A DNA stretch of 64,000 bases from assembly GCF_900176145.1 (NCBI RefSeq), contig NZ_FWWY01000001.1:3081011-3145010 (forward strand), in the 5' to 3' direction. The first letter of the stretch is position 1, and each line of letters starts with the position of its first letter. The position numbers and the translations under genes were made by a program. The DNA is from Sulfobacillus thermosulfidooxidans DSM 9293 (lineage in GTDB: Bacteria; Bacillota; Sulfobacillia; Sulfobacillales; Sulfobacillaceae). The notes below the pieces were generated by a model. That model was not told where the DNA came from, did no database searches, and saw only the letters and a program-made list of their open reading frames with translations. This document shows positions 38,640 to 48,005 of this stretch, in pieces.

Positions 38640-39467
38640 GTGCTGTCTGGTGCCATTGTTGCCAGTGTGCTCGCTTTTTCCACCGGTCTAAGCATTGGCT
38701 TCCTTTTAGCAGCGGCTGGAGGCGGCACACTTATATTATCAATCATTGTGCTGCGTTATTTGTTTGGTTTGACCCATGCCGAATTATTCGGGACAGCGGC
38801 CGTACTGACGTTCGTTCTTGCTGTCGCGTTGTTTCTTATGCGCCGGGAGGAACGAAGGGTTGCAATAAGGCCAGCTTTGTGGTTTACAGGTCCTGGACTT
38901 TTGACGATGATGGTCACAAAGCTCATGCCACATGATTTGACGACGCGTTTGCGTTTGGCTTTAATCGGCCTGTTATTAGTGACAAATACTCTATTATCCC
39001 TCATCTTATCAAAGTTTTTGGTTCGCTCTCGGAGGATTCACCACAAACGATTGGCCATGATGGGTGGGGGCGTTGGATTATTGGCGGGATATTTTGGAGG
39101 CAACGGAGCTTTCTTAGCGCTTCCTAGCATGTTAATGAGTGGTTTACCGCAAAATGTTGCGGTTAGTAGCTCGACATTGACGATTGCGAGTTTTGCATTC
39201 ACGTCGGCGATACCCAATATGGTACGAGCGAGCATCGATTGGCGCGTACTCATTCCCTTTCTTCTGGGCTCTATTTTGGGGCTTTTGATCATGCGGATGT
39301 TATTCCGGTTTAGAAATCCATCATCACGTACACGGTGGATGACCACCGTGATTGTGATAGCGGCTGGACTCTATTTATTACAACAAAATTGGTTCGGGCT
39401 TTACACACCCTCACTAGCCCTTTATGATGGGATAAAAGGAGGGCTAAGGAATGAGTTTACAAATTGA
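38640..39467 (+). CDS. TauE/SafE-family membrane transporter
   Basis: 275 aa, about eight membrane segments in two repeats. GFLLAAAGGGTLILSIIVLRYL and the second-half GLLAGYFGGNGAFLALPSML are the paired glycine-rich signatures of the TauE/SafE (DUF81) family, associated with export of sulfite or organosulfonates. Substrate not determinable. GTG start; GGGAGG 9 bases upstream. It overlaps the next gene by 17 bp. Confidence 0.85.
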   Translation: MLSGAIVASVLAFSTGLSIGFLLAAAGGGTLILSIIVLRYLFGLTHAELFGTAAVLTFVLAVALFLMRREERRVAIRPALWFTGPGLLTMMVTKLMPHDLTTRLRLALIGLLLVTNTLLSLILSKFLVRSRRIHHKRLAMMGGGVGLLAGYFGGNGAFLALPSMLMSGLPQNVAVSSSTLTIASFAFTSAIPNMVRASIDWRVLIPFLLGSILGLLIMRMLFRFRNPSSRTRWMTTVIVIAAGLYLLQQNWFGLYTPSLALYDGIKGGLRNEFTN

Positions 39468-39771
39468 AGTGACGCCCCAAGCGATTGCCAAACTGGCCGA
39501 ATTAGGCACGGAAAAGAAAGCGGATTATGTCAGGGTTAGCGCCCAGCAGGCTTGTGGCTGTGGTCGTATTGGGTACCGCATGGCGTGGGAAGAGCATGTA
39601 TCGGCCGATGACGAACAGTTCCAGGCAGCCGGAGTGACGCTGGTGGTGGATGCTAATAGCCGGCCATATATCGATGGAGGCGTATTGGATTATCAAGTCG
39701 ATTCGATGCAAGAAGGTTTTGTGTTGACTAATCCCCATGCTCAAAATGGTTGTAGTTGTGGAAGCCATTAA
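39451..39771 (+). CDS. HesB/IscA-like iron-sulfur protein
   Basis: 106 aa with an A-type carrier fold. The cysteines are arranged as ACGCG at about residues 35-39 and GCSCG at the C terminus, where A-type carriers have three cysteines for Fe-S binding. The HesB/YadR/YfhF-like subgroup differs from canonical IscA in the first motif. The ATG at 39451 is preceded by AAAGGAGGGC inside the TauE gene, so the two are coupled. A terminator follows directly. Confidence 0.8.
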   Translation: MSLQIEVTPQAIAKLAELGTEKKADYVRVSAQQACGCGRIGYRMAWEEHVSADDEQFQAAGVTLVVDANSRPYIDGGVLDYQVDSMQEGFVLTNPHAQNGCSCGSH

Positions 39772-39796
39772 CACCGCGTCCGCGCGGTGTTTTTTT
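39771..39796 (+). terminator. Intrinsic terminator after the HesB-like gene
   Basis: Stem ACACCGCG / CGCGGTGT with a TCCG loop and a T7 run. It begins at the last base of the stop codon. Confidence 0.92.
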
Positions 39797-39798
39797 CA

Positions 39799-41031
39799 TT
39801 ATGCTACCCAGTGAGCCGTAGCAAATAACGAGACAAATAAGATCCCCAGCGGCAGGGCAACGGCAAAATATATTATGCGCCGGAGCCGACTTTGGTTAAT
39901 AAATAATCCCAAGGCGATAAATACGGGGAAGGCTTCCATCACGAGACGGGGCAGGGACATGAGCGGGTTTCCCGTTGCTGGATAGGAAAACGGGACGGCG
40001 ATGGCTAGCAGCTCATAAAGCCACAAATAAGAGGGCAAATATTTTAGAGATAACACGAACATGGCAATGAGAAATACGGCAAATAACCAATTATAAAAAT
40101 TGCTAGCATCTAATGAAGGCATTCCCGTGGCAAACAATTGATGGATGTTGAGGGCCTGTCCGAGAACCTTCCAGGCTTTTATGGTGGCGACCCATAATGT
40201 GCCTCCGATCCATTCAAAATGTCTTCCCCAATTGCTTTGTGCATGTTCAAACACCAGCGGGTCGCCAAAGCGGATGAGAAGAAATACCATATAAATGGCT
40301 AAACCTAAAGGTGCCCATAAAGTATGCCACAACGGTTTAATCCGGTGATGTTCTTGTTTCCAAAGAAGCAGCAAAAACGGAGCGGACAAGAGAAGACCGT
40401 ACATGCTTACCAGTGTGGCTGCCATCGCTAGCGGTCCCGCGATAAAATAGCGACGCGTTCTCGCAAAATATAAGGACCCTATCGCGAGCGCCATAAATAA
40501 TGGTTCCGAGTAAACGGCATTAGCATAAAAAGCGGTAGGGAAAAAGGCTAAGACCAATACCGTATCCCAGGCAATCTGGGGACCAAACTCCAATTGGGTC
40601 AACCGGAACAAAAACCACAATGTGAAAGAAAAGGATACTAAACTAATGAGAACACCCGCAATGACACCACCTCCGAAGATGTGGATCAAAAACGGATAAA
40701 GGGGAAAAAAGGCTGTGGCAGTCGGACGATTGGCATATCCGAAATTGGCAATGGATAAATACCATAATCCATCCCAGTGAGCCCACAAACCGAAAGTCAC
40801 ATGATAAAGCAATTGACCTGTAGGGGGAAGTGTGCCCGGAGGGGATTCAATCCAAGCATGTGGCAAATAGATATAAGCTAAGCCGCCAATTTCCATAAAG
40901 AACGCCCGAGAAATGACAAAAAGCCAAAGCAAGAGCCGAACAACAGGCCATTTCACATGGGGTGTCAAATGCGTAAGTTGGGCTTTGGGATTGACAATGA
41001 CTGCCGAGTCGGATGTCAGGTCTTTAGCCAT
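39799..41031 (-). CDS. Membrane mannosyltransferase-like protein (PIG-V/Gpi18 family)
   Basis: 410 aa, about ten membrane segments. HWDGLWYLSIANFGY is the acidic exterior loop motif of GT-C glycosyltransferases, and ATAFFPLYPFLIHI matches the PIG-V/Gpi18-like FFPLYP motif. These enzymes use a lipid-linked mannose donor. AGGAGG lies 4 bases before the ATG. It overlaps the LCP-like gene by 8 bp, so the two form one operon, probably for a cell-wall or surface glycan. Confidence 0.78.
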   Translation of the reverse strand: MAKDLTSDSAVIVNPKAQLTHLTPHVKWPVVRLLLWLFVISRAFFMEIGGLAYIYLPHAWIESPPGTLPPTGQLLYHVTFGLWAHWDGLWYLSIANFGYANRPTATAFFPLYPFLIHIFGGGVIAGVLISLVSFSFTLWFLFRLTQLEFGPQIAWDTVLVLAFFPTAFYANAVYSEPLFMALAIGSLYFARTRRYFIAGPLAMAATLVSMYGLLLSAPFLLLLWKQEHHRIKPLWHTLWAPLGLAIYMVFLLIRFGDPLVFEHAQSNWGRHFEWIGGTLWVATIKAWKVLGQALNIHQLFATGMPSLDASNFYNWLFAVFLIAMFVLSLKYLPSYLWLYELLAIAVPFSYPATGNPLMSLPRLVMEAFPVFIALGLFINQSRLRRIIYFAVALPLGILFVSLFATAHWVA

Positions 41032-41776
41032 GCGACCTCCTGACGGAATGTTTTAGTTGCTTTACGGAGCCTAATTGTAATGCGTCGCCACGAATGTAAT
41101 TGGCTAGGGAAAAAACTTGGTATGCCGTTAAGTTTGTGCTGGAATTCTTAGTCATAGCCAAAAGTTCTCCGGCGACCAGTGGGTTGACCTCAGGCAATGT
41201 GTCCACCATTTTTGACAATAATTTAACCTGGCCTTGGGGACTGGACACGCCATCAGGATATCCAAAGGTTGCTAGCATTGAAGAAGGCGTCAACAACTTC
41301 GGCCAATGATGATCGCTATGATAATATAGTGCGTTCATGACCATCAATAAATCATTTGTCGTGAAATAAAAATAATGATGAATTGGAATTCCTGTGGCTT
41401 CGGATACCATTTTGGTGACCACTTGAGGACTTTCACCACTGATGGCCGTGTATAATGGCATCATTTTTCCATTGGGACCCAAAATAGGCGTATCACCCGA
41501 CAATGGAACCACGGTAAGGATTTGACTGTTTGGTTTGACGACCGCTAAAAAACCTATAAAGGCAGGTGCCGTCGTTGTCCCTCGAACCCCTACCAGAACT
41601 TTAACCGGTTGTTTTTCATTGATGGAAATGGTGCTAATTCGACTATGGATTCGTGCATGCAAAGCTACGGACAAGGCCACAAACATTGCACCCAAAACGG
41701 CGAGAATGCCAGTAATCCATCGCTGACGAGGGGTAAAACCTATGGCTGGGTTTTCAGTCCGCGTTTGCATTGGCAT
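41024..41776 (-). CDS. LytR-CpsA-Psr-like extracellular protein, divergent
   Basis: About 250 aa. One N-terminal membrane anchor (ITGILAVLGAMFVALSVAL) is followed by an exterior domain resembling LCP: an early VKVLVGVRGTT strand, a central GNGK-like turn, and helices ending in the VAGELLAMTKNSSTNL region. LCP proteins transfer undecaprenyl-linked glycans to peptidoglycan. The usual Arg/Asp clusters that bind pyrophosphate are not evident, so activity is uncertain. The ATG at 41776 follows AAAAGG; a GTG at 41809 is less supported. First gene of the pair with the mannosyltransferase. Confidence 0.55.
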   Translation of the reverse strand: MPMQTRTENPAIGFTPRQRWITGILAVLGAMFVALSVALHARIHSRISTISINEKQPVKVLVGVRGTTTAPAFIGFLAVVKPNSQILTVVPLSGDTPILGPNGKMMPLYTAISGESPQVVTKMVSEATGIPIHHYFYFTTNDLLMVMNALYYHSDHHWPKLLTPSSMLATFGYPDGVSSPQGQVKLLSKMVDTLPEVNPLVAGELLAMTKNSSTNLTAYQVFSLANYIRGDALQLGSVKQLKHSVRRSHG

Positions 41777-41930
41777 CCAATCCTTTTCTCGATGTAATAC
41801 GTCAGTCACTTCATATCGGTCCTGTACACAAGACTAAATTGTATCACGAATTGTACGCAAGCGTATGGGATTCCGGGGTGGTCCAAAAAGCACCAAGTCG
41901 TCCTTATAGAATTTCCAAAATCGAGGGAAT

Positions 41931-42773
41931 TTATTCCTTTAACCAGGCGACATTGGTATTCCCCTCAACCCCTGCGAGGCGGGCAGAAGGGGGACACTTG
42001 GCACGGTATAAAAACAAAGCAGGGATCGGAAGATTTCGGTGGGACAAGGCTTCGAGATTCGCAATCCCTTTAATGATGACCCCGTCATATCTTTTTTGCC
42101 ATGCTTGAAGGTCATCATCAGATAATTTCCACATGGTAAAATCCTCCCCGAAATCGAGGACATTGTCTGCGACCATCGACAACCCCATGTCATTCACATC
42201 ATCACGAGTGATATCATTTAAAAAAGGATGATGCCGCACGAGAATACTGACATGCCATCCCTTATGGCGTAGACTCCGAATTAATTCGCGGTCAAAAACA
42301 ATTTCCCCTGCATTATCGGTAATATAGAGAATTTTTCCTGATGCGGGTATGGATTGGACAAAGTTTCGAATATCGTTGCGAGCAAACCCTTGTTGGATTG
42401 CCTGATCTAATTGAAGAAAAAGGCGCTGGGTGTTATCGCCCAATCCGGCATCAATAATGTTGGCGGCCGCCGCATATAAAAATCGGTTCTCCAAGTCATC
42501 TATGAGCAGGGGATGTTGTTGCCAGTAAGCCTCAGCCATGGTGTTTGCGGTTCTTTTGTCTTCGTGGTACGGATCCGTCTCATGGGTGTTTTTCTGCGCA
42601 ATTTCATACATGAGATAAACGGCAATCCCGGGATTATCTAATGTTTCCCACCTAGAAGCTAAGTGACCCATGACCTGGGCTTGAATGGGCACAGGGTTAT
42701 TCTCTTTTTGATGGTCCAATGTGCGCATTAATTGCAAGAATACACACGCCGCGCATTCAGACGATATTTTCAT
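41931..42773 (-). CDS. DUF89 / ARMT1-family damage-control phosphatase-like protein
   Basis: 280 aa. CAAC at residues 7-10 and the catalytic-domain motif LYITDNAGEIVFDRELI identify the DUF89 (ARMT1) family: metal-dependent phosphatases that remove damaged or excess sugar phosphates. A further conserved DDVNDMGLSMVADN region contains metal ligands. The N-terminal Cys pair occurs in the subgroup found in archaea and Firmicutes. GGAGGTGA precedes the ATG. It is monocistronic. Confidence 0.83.
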   Translation of the reverse strand: MKISSECAACVFLQLMRTLDHQKENNPVPIQAQVMGHLASRWETLDNPGIAVYLMYEIAQKNTHETDPYHEDKRTANTMAEAYWQQHPLLIDDLENRFLYAAAANIIDAGLGDNTQRLFLQLDQAIQQGFARNDIRNFVQSIPASGKILYITDNAGEIVFDRELIRSLRHKGWHVSILVRHHPFLNDITRDDVNDMGLSMVADNVLDFGEDFTMWKLSDDDLQAWQKRYDGVIIKGIANLEALSHRNLPIPALFLYRAKCPPSARLAGVEGNTNVAWLKE

Positions 42774-42912
42774 GGTTCACCTCCATCTCTCTTGGGAGTT
42801 TCCGCCTTCTAGTGTAACATGGAGGCAAGACGGATTTTGGAATCGATTTATTCGTAATATGACATGCATCATTAAGCGACGTGATTCACGACCCTTTAAG
42901 GAAGAGTCTAGC

Positions 42913-43545
42913 ATGTGTGGACGGTTTAGCGCGACATTTACTTGGCAAGATTTAACAAATCGGTGGCCAATTGAACAGGACCTCACTCCGCCATGGAGCC
43001 CACGCTTTAATGTTGCTCCCGGTCAGCAGGTGTTGACGATTGGTCAACGCATGAACGGACAATGGAAAGCGGCATGGGTTCACTGGGGAGTGTCTGTTCA
43101 CCATTCCTTGTTGATCAACGCCCGCCGAGAATCAGTGCAGAACAAACCTCTTTTTCGTGAGGGCTATCACCACCAAAGAGTGATTGTTCCGGCGGATGGA
43201 TTTTATGAGTGGGAAAGGTCGACACGTCAACCTTTCCGTTTTACTTTAGATACTCTTTTTGCCATCGCTGGCATTTTAATCGCGTCGCCCGCTCGTGATT
43301 TTTGGTATGTTGTGCTTCTCACCACACAAGCTGATGGCGTCATCCAGTCTATACATGACCGGATGCCATGGGTCTTAACGGACGAACAGGTGCCTGTGTG
43401 GTTAGGTCGTCAAAGTCATGCCTATCAATCGTTAACGGTTGTGTCAAAGTCATGGCATGTTTATCCTGTGTCAAAGAAGGTTAATAACGCTCAAAATGAT
43501 AGTCCCGACTTAATTTTGCCTTGCCCGGTCGACGGCCACTTGTAA
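42913..43545 (+). CDS. SOS-response-associated peptidase-like protein (SRAP, YedK/HMCES family)
   Basis: 210 aa. MCGRF at the N terminus supplies Cys2, which forms a thiazolidine crosslink with abasic sites in single-stranded DNA after Met removal. GFYEWER holds the conserved Glu and HDRMPWVL the conserved His. The open frame extends to 42721, but the start must be at 42913 so that Cys2 is terminal; AAGGAAGAG is upstream. Its role is protection of abasic sites. Its last 36 bp overlap the convergent phosphatase gene. Confidence 0.93.
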   Translation: MCGRFSATFTWQDLTNRWPIEQDLTPPWSPRFNVAPGQQVLTIGQRMNGQWKAAWVHWGVSVHHSLLINARRESVQNKPLFREGYHHQRVIVPADGFYEWERSTRQPFRFTLDTLFAIAGILIASPARDFWYVVLLTTQADGVIQSIHDRMPWVLTDEQVPVWLGRQSHAYQSLTVVSKSWHVYPVSKKVNNAQNDSPDLILPCPVDGHL

Positions 43546-43989
43546 AAAGTTATCGAGCGCTTCGTCTAACAGGCTATAAACGTGCTCAAATCCCCCCGTA
43601 TAAAACGGATCGGGGACATTGCGTTCGGTGGTTGAGGAAAATTCGAGGACCTTGTGAACGTTTTCGGCTTCTGGCATCAAGGCTTTCACATCGTCCCAAT
43701 TGTCTTGATCCATGACCAAAATCCAATCGAAATTGCGGGCATCAGCGACTTGAATTTGCCGGGCCCGAATGCCATCAAAGGCGATATTATGTGATTTTAA
43801 TATCGCCTGCGTTCCCTTGTGAGGGAGTTCTCCAACATGCCATGAACCGGTTCCAGCGGAATCGATAATAAATTGGTCCGCTAATCCTTTTTCTTGCACT
43901 TTGGCGCGGAAAATAGCTTCCGCCATTGGAGAACGACAAATGTTTCCTGCACAGACAAATAACACACGAATCGGTTGTTTAGAATTCAC
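43510..43989 (-). CDS. Low-molecular-weight protein tyrosine phosphatase
   Basis: About 159 aa. The P-loop VCAGNICRSPMAEA (C-x5-R-S) and the distal acid loop DPFYTG are intact; these are LMW-PTP hallmarks, as in YwlE/Etp. The second P-loop position and the general length fit a phosphatase better than an ArsC arsenate reductase. The GTG at 43989 follows GGACAGG; the open frame continues to 44031 without a ribosome binding site. Probably cotranscribed with the upstream cyclophilin. Confidence 0.88.
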   Translation of the reverse strand: MNSKQPIRVLFVCAGNICRSPMAEAIFRAKVQEKGLADQFIIDSAGTGSWHVGELPHKGTQAILKSHNIAFDGIRARQIQVADARNFDWILVMDQDNWDDVKALMPEAENVHKVLEFSSTTERNVPDPFYTGGFEHVYSLLDEALDNFLQVAVDRARQN

Positions 43990-44017
43990 TCCACATACCT
44001 GTCCTTTACTGCTGCGA

Positions 44018-44701
44018 TTATTGTGATGCACCGACGGAAATAGTCACTGACGTAATGTAATAGGGGTGGATGGGTAATGAATCCTCACCCGTCATAGGAT
44101 TGGTTTTTACGGCGCCGCTAGCAATTTTTTGAACAACATTCCACCCTTGGGTGACCCGTCCGAGTTCCGTGTAGATGGGATCTTGATTCAAACTGGTGCT
44201 TTCTGGCCCGGTACAAACGAAAAATTGGCTACCATTGGTGTTAGGATTGTTGGCATTAGCCATCGCGACGATTCCAGGTTGATAGGGAAATGTGGGCTTT
44301 TCTCCATTCCATTGATACCCTGGTCCACCGGTTCCGTTGTTTAACGGATCACCTGTTTGGAACATGAAGGGTTTAATCACCCGAAAAATTTCATCACCAT
44401 TGAAAAAGTTGTGATCAGCTAGAAAGACAAAATTATTGACGGCTACTGGGTCTTGCTTAGCAAATAACGAGATAACAAACTTTCCTGCGGTGGTATCAAC
44501 TGTTGCCGTATACTGCTTATTAGGATTTATGAACATTTTCGGTGGAGCATTCCACCGCAGATTTCGCCCGCTGGCTATCTGTTTGGTGTGAGCGGGGGTT
44601 TTGGCTGCTTGCTGTCCACACCCGGCTGTAACGGTGGCCAAAATGCCTGATACACCGATAATGCTCCAGAAACGAAAGAATTTGGCTGTCAACGTATTCA
44701 C
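44018..44701 (-). CDS. Cyclophilin-type peptidyl-prolyl isomerase, lipoprotein
   Basis: 227 aa. A lipoprotein signal ending in VTAGC anchors it outside the membrane. The cyclophilin domain contains FNGDEIFRVIKPFMFQTGDP with the catalytic Arg, and GSQFFVCTG with the conserved Phe, and a late LGRVTQGWNVV. It should help exported proteins fold. A GTG at 44701 begins the frame, but a TTG at 44692 has GGAG 8 bases upstream and is a good alternative. A Trp in the usual drug-binding position is not visible, as often in bacterial forms. Confidence 0.9.
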   Translation of the reverse strand: MNTLTAKFFRFWSIIGVSGILATVTAGCGQQAAKTPAHTKQIASGRNLRWNAPPKMFINPNKQYTATVDTTAGKFVISLFAKQDPVAVNNFVFLADHNFFNGDEIFRVIKPFMFQTGDPLNNGTGGPGYQWNGEKPTFPYQPGIVAMANANNPNTNGSQFFVCTGPESTSLNQDPIYTELGRVTQGWNVVQKIASGAVKTNPMTGEDSLPIHPYYITSVTISVGASQ

Positions 44702-44750
44702 TCCAAAGACATATTTTCGCCGCTCATTGTACCATGTTCGGGGTCCCTCT

Positions 44751-45926
44751 TCATACCGATTTCATGAGGGGAAGCTGTCTTAGACTGGCAAGATGGGTAA
44801 TGATCGCCACACTAAGTAGTCCTAGTGCGGTGAAAGTGACTCCTGTCCACTGGGCATGGGCCCAAGCTAAACTGGCTATTCCTGAACCTATCGATCCTCC
44901 TAAAAAATAGGTGACCATATATACGGTATTTACCCGGGCTCTTGCATCTGGACGCAGCGCATAAATTCGGGATTGATTCGAGATTTGTCCGGCCTGGACC
45001 CCTAGATCAAGGAGAATAATGCCAACGATGAGGGCCCATAGATGGGATGACAAGGGCCACATCAAGAGCCACGCCACGCTCACTAAGACAATAGCCCCGG
45101 TGATGGTGACTCGCGGATCCCGTTTGTCCGCCAAGCGTCCCGCAATAGGGGCAACACTGGCCCCAGCAATACCAAGTAAGCCAAACAACCCAATGACAGA
45201 CGCCGTATAATGATAAGGCGTCGTGCTTAAACGAAATGTTAATGTGGTCCAAAATGCACTAAAAGTGCCAAACAGTGCACCACCCGTTAAAGAAGCTTTT
45301 ACCAGTTCTGGTTCACTACGGATGATGGGGCCTAAAGAATACAGCAATTGTCCGTAACTCAAAGGACGTGAGCGCGGTCTAGAGATGGGAAAAATGCTTA
45401 TTACGATGATCACAAACAGCACCATTAATATGCCGGCGAATCGGTAAACGGCCTGCCATCCTAGCCAATCTCCGATGACGCCGCTAATCATGCGTGCCGA
45501 CAGAACTCCGACTAATAACCCGCTCATGACAATCCCTACCACACGACCCCGTTGACTATCAGGAGCTAAATCTGCAGCCACAGGCACGATGACTTGGGGT
45601 ACCACCGTTACCGCTCCCAAAGCAAAATTGGCTATTAAAAATGCTGAAAACTGCGGCAGCACCGATACGATTTCCAATGTCATCGCTGTTAGTCCAAATA
45701 ATGCGGCGATTAATTTTTTCCGTTCCCATAAATCGGCTAATGGAACAAACAGCAACAGGCCAGTAGCGTATCCAATTTGTGTCAACATCGTTACGACGCC
45801 AATAGCGGCCGGACCGACATGAAAGGTCCGAGCCATCAAGGCGAGCAGGGGTTGATTGTAATAAAGATTAGCGACACTTGCCCCGGTGGCGACAGCCATT
45901 ACCAGGACCAGGCCAGATAGGGACAT
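44751..45926 (-). CDS. MFS transporter (YnfM/arabinose-efflux-like)
   Basis: 391 aa with twelve membrane segments. The loop 2-3 motif appears as GLLLFVPLADLWERKK, and the second-half equivalent as AGRLADKRDPR. LYYNQPLLALMARTF near the N terminus is typical of YnfM/YdhP-like drug or sugar efflux proteins. AGGAGG precedes the ATG by 5 bases. Substrate unknown. No regulator adjoins it. Confidence 0.85.
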   Translation of the reverse strand: MSLSGLVLVMAVATGASVANLYYNQPLLALMARTFHVGPAAIGVVTMLTQIGYATGLLLFVPLADLWERKKLIAALFGLTAMTLEIVSVLPQFSAFLIANFALGAVTVVPQVIVPVAADLAPDSQRGRVVGIVMSGLLVGVLSARMISGVIGDWLGWQAVYRFAGILMVLFVIIVISIFPISRPRSRPLSYGQLLYSLGPIIRSEPELVKASLTGGALFGTFSAFWTTLTFRLSTTPYHYTASVIGLFGLLGIAGASVAPIAGRLADKRDPRVTITGAIVLVSVAWLLMWPLSSHLWALIVGIILLDLGVQAGQISNQSRIYALRPDARARVNTVYMVTYFLGGSIGSGIASLAWAHAQWTGVTFTALGLLSVAIITHLASLRQLPLMKSV

Positions 45927-46013
45927 GGTATCCTCCTGATAAATTCTGTATTATGATTTTGTTCTTCTTAGCATTGTAAAGGATTTTGATCAAGAAGGTG
46001 CACACTCAATAAA

Positions 46014-46076
46014 AAGGCCAACCAGGCGCATTAATGGCAGGCCAAGGGGCCTCAATCAGTCTACTGTTTTGGCCTT
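46014..46076 (+). promoter_or_regulatory. Leader with long-range inverted repeat
   Basis: AAGGCCAA (46014-46021) pairs with TTGGCCTT (46069-46076), enclosing a smaller AGGCC-AAGG-GGCCT hairpin at about 46039-46052. It ends 43 bp before the quinone oxidoreductase start. It could be a structured leader or a terminator remnant; no known riboswitch recognised. Confidence 0.3.
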
Positions 46077-46119
46077 AGCCAACCACCGGTCTTAGGGCCC
46101 AAGAATAGGAGGAATTTAG

Positions 46120-47106
46120 GTGAAGGCGATCGTATTAACTGAATTTGGAGGTCCGGAAGTCTTACGGGTACAAGAGATTCCCGTCCCTGAATGCGGACCA
46201 GGCGACATCTTAATTCGCATTCACGCCGCGGGTGTCAACCGCGCCGATTTATTGGAGCGTCAAGGGCTGTATCCGCCGCCAGATCCTCGACCTGAATTCC
46301 AAATTCCGGGATTGGAATGTGCAGGAGTTGTCGTGCAAGTCGGCCAGCGCGTGACTCGTTTTCGTGAAGGCGATCGGGTGATGGCTCTGGTTTCAGGAGG
46401 GGCCTATGCTGAGTATGTCGCCTGTCCTCAGGACAACGCTTGGCTTATTCCCGAAGAGTTGAGCGATATTGAAGCGGCAGGGATACCCGAAGCCTTTTTG
46501 ACTGCGTATGATGCGTTATTTGATAAGGCTCAGCTCACAATGGGGCAAAGGGTTTTAATTCATGCCGGCGCGGGAGGGGTCGGTTCAGCAGCGATACAAC
46601 TTGCCCACCGGGCCGGTTTACACGTGGTCACCACAGTGGGCTCCTCGAAGAAGGTTCCACGTGTGTTAGAGTTTGGGGCGGAACGAGCGATTAACTACCG
46701 GGAACGAGATTTCGTTGAAGATGTGCGTGCGTGGTCTCACGGCGCGGGCGTCGACGCGGTATTAGATTTTATCGGCCAAGATTATTTATCCCGGAATTTA
46801 GCGAGTTTGAAAACGGGAGGGGTGCTTGTCATAATCGGGACTTTGAGCGGCGGTGATGCATCAATCAACCTGCGAGAGGTCTTAAGTCGCCGCCTCAATA
46901 TTCGTGGAACGGTTCTACGGTCGCGTCCGGATTATGACAAGATGCACTTAATTCAGGAATTTCAAGAAAGAACCATGGCGTTTTTTGCCACGGGTCAATT
47001 ACGGGCGGTTATCGATAAAACCTTTCCCTTAGAACAGGCAGGCCTAGCCCACCAATACATGGTCACCAACCAGAATGTCGGGAAGATTATTTTGACAGTG
47101 TCCTAG
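46120..47106 (+). CDS. NAD(P)H:quinone oxidoreductase-like medium-chain dehydrogenase (PIG3/QOR type)
   Basis: 328 aa without zinc-binding cysteines. GroES-like N-terminal domain (VNRADLLERQGLYPPP is the QOR/PIG3 signature), then the Rossmann motif HAGAGGVGSAAIQLA at about residue 148. These enzymes reduce quinones or enones with NADPH. GTG start with AGGAGG upstream. Its last 20 bp overlap the convergent DHH gene. Confidence 0.9.
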   Translation: MKAIVLTEFGGPEVLRVQEIPVPECGPGDILIRIHAAGVNRADLLERQGLYPPPDPRPEFQIPGLECAGVVVQVGQRVTRFREGDRVMALVSGGAYAEYVACPQDNAWLIPEELSDIEAAGIPEAFLTAYDALFDKAQLTMGQRVLIHAGAGGVGSAAIQLAHRAGLHVVTTVGSSKKVPRVLEFGAERAINYRERDFVEDVRAWSHGAGVDAVLDFIGQDYLSRNLASLKTGGVLVIIGTLSGGDASINLREVLSRRLNIRGTVLRSRPDYDKMHLIQEFQERTMAFFATGQLRAVIDKTFPLEQAGLAHQYMVTNQNVGKIILTVS

Positions 47107-47974
47107 ATTTAAGACGCAAATAGTTAGCAATCCGTTCAAGGACGGCTCGGGCTGTTTCTTGGTCGTAGGGCCCTGGCAGATCGAGCCGTCCGCCTGCGGC
47201 GCGGGCATGACCGCCACCGGAAAATACATCCTCCATCAGTTTGGCAGCATCGATCCGTACATCACTGCGTGCGGATAAACGGCCATCGGGCTTGATGAAA
47301 ACTACCAGGGCGGCTCCTTGCCCCAGTAGTTGATGGGCGAGTTCATTGGTGGCTCCTTCTTCACTGAGAGCAATAGCAATCATGGGCAGTGGCGACCAGA
47401 CTTTAACAGAACGCTTGAGTTGTTCTCTCATGTATTGTTTTTCGCGGAAAATGAGATCCGCTAATAGGGCTTGCTCATGGGACTGATAGGGGTTCCAGCC
47501 TACGGCAAAGCGTTCCCGATACCAGTCATAGCCCAATGTGTGAAACAATCGGTTTAGATTTTGGCCGGGTTCATGCGCAGGTTTCCACAAATCGTATCGC
47601 TCGACAGCGTATACAAGCCGTTCCCATTCGGGTGTGGGCTTTAACCATCCTTGATCGACGGCGAAGGCGTAAAAAAGATGGGACCCGGATTTACTAAGGT
47701 CAATCAATACATTGGGGTAACGGCTTAGTGGCAAGGCAGATTGATGATGATCCAATAGCTTTGCAATGCGGGACGAAACGCCTTGATAATGCTCAGGTTT
47801 AAGAGACACATCAGCCAAGTAAATAGGCGCATCATGGGTAATCAGGGCAAATCCGTCAAGAACACGGTCTGGCTCGATAAAAATGGGGGTCAAACCACAT
47901 TGCTCGCCGACAATTGCGGCAGTGGCCCCATCTAGACAATTTTTGTGCGTAATAAGCCATCCACGCTGTGTCAT
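47087..47974 (-). CDS. DHH/DHHA1-like phosphoesterase
   Basis: About 295 aa. LLDHHQSA holds the DHH motif and FSGGGHARAAGG the GGGH DHHA1 motif, with an early NCLDGATAA and YLADVSL acidic site. Such proteins are nano-RNases or pAp/c-di-AMP-related phosphodiesterases; NrnB-like is the closest style. I use the ATG at 47974, with GGAGGAGAGC directly upstream; the frame is open back to 48040. It follows the small secreted protein gene by 31 bp. Confidence 0.85.
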   Translation of the reverse strand: MTQRGWLITHKNCLDGATAAIVGEQCGLTPIFIEPDRVLDGFALITHDAPIYLADVSLKPEHYQGVSSRIAKLLDHHQSALPLSRYPNVLIDLSKSGSHLFYAFAVDQGWLKPTPEWERLVYAVERYDLWKPAHEPGQNLNRLFHTLGYDWYRERFAVGWNPYQSHEQALLADLIFREKQYMREQLKRSVKVWSPLPMIAIALSEEGATNELAHQLLGQGAALVVFIKPDGRLSARSDVRIDAAKLMEDVFSGGGHARAAGGRLDLPGPYDQETARAVLERIANYLRLKSRTLSK

Positions 47975-48005
47975 GCTCTCCTCCATCCGTCGTCTTTCCT
48001 TTTCG

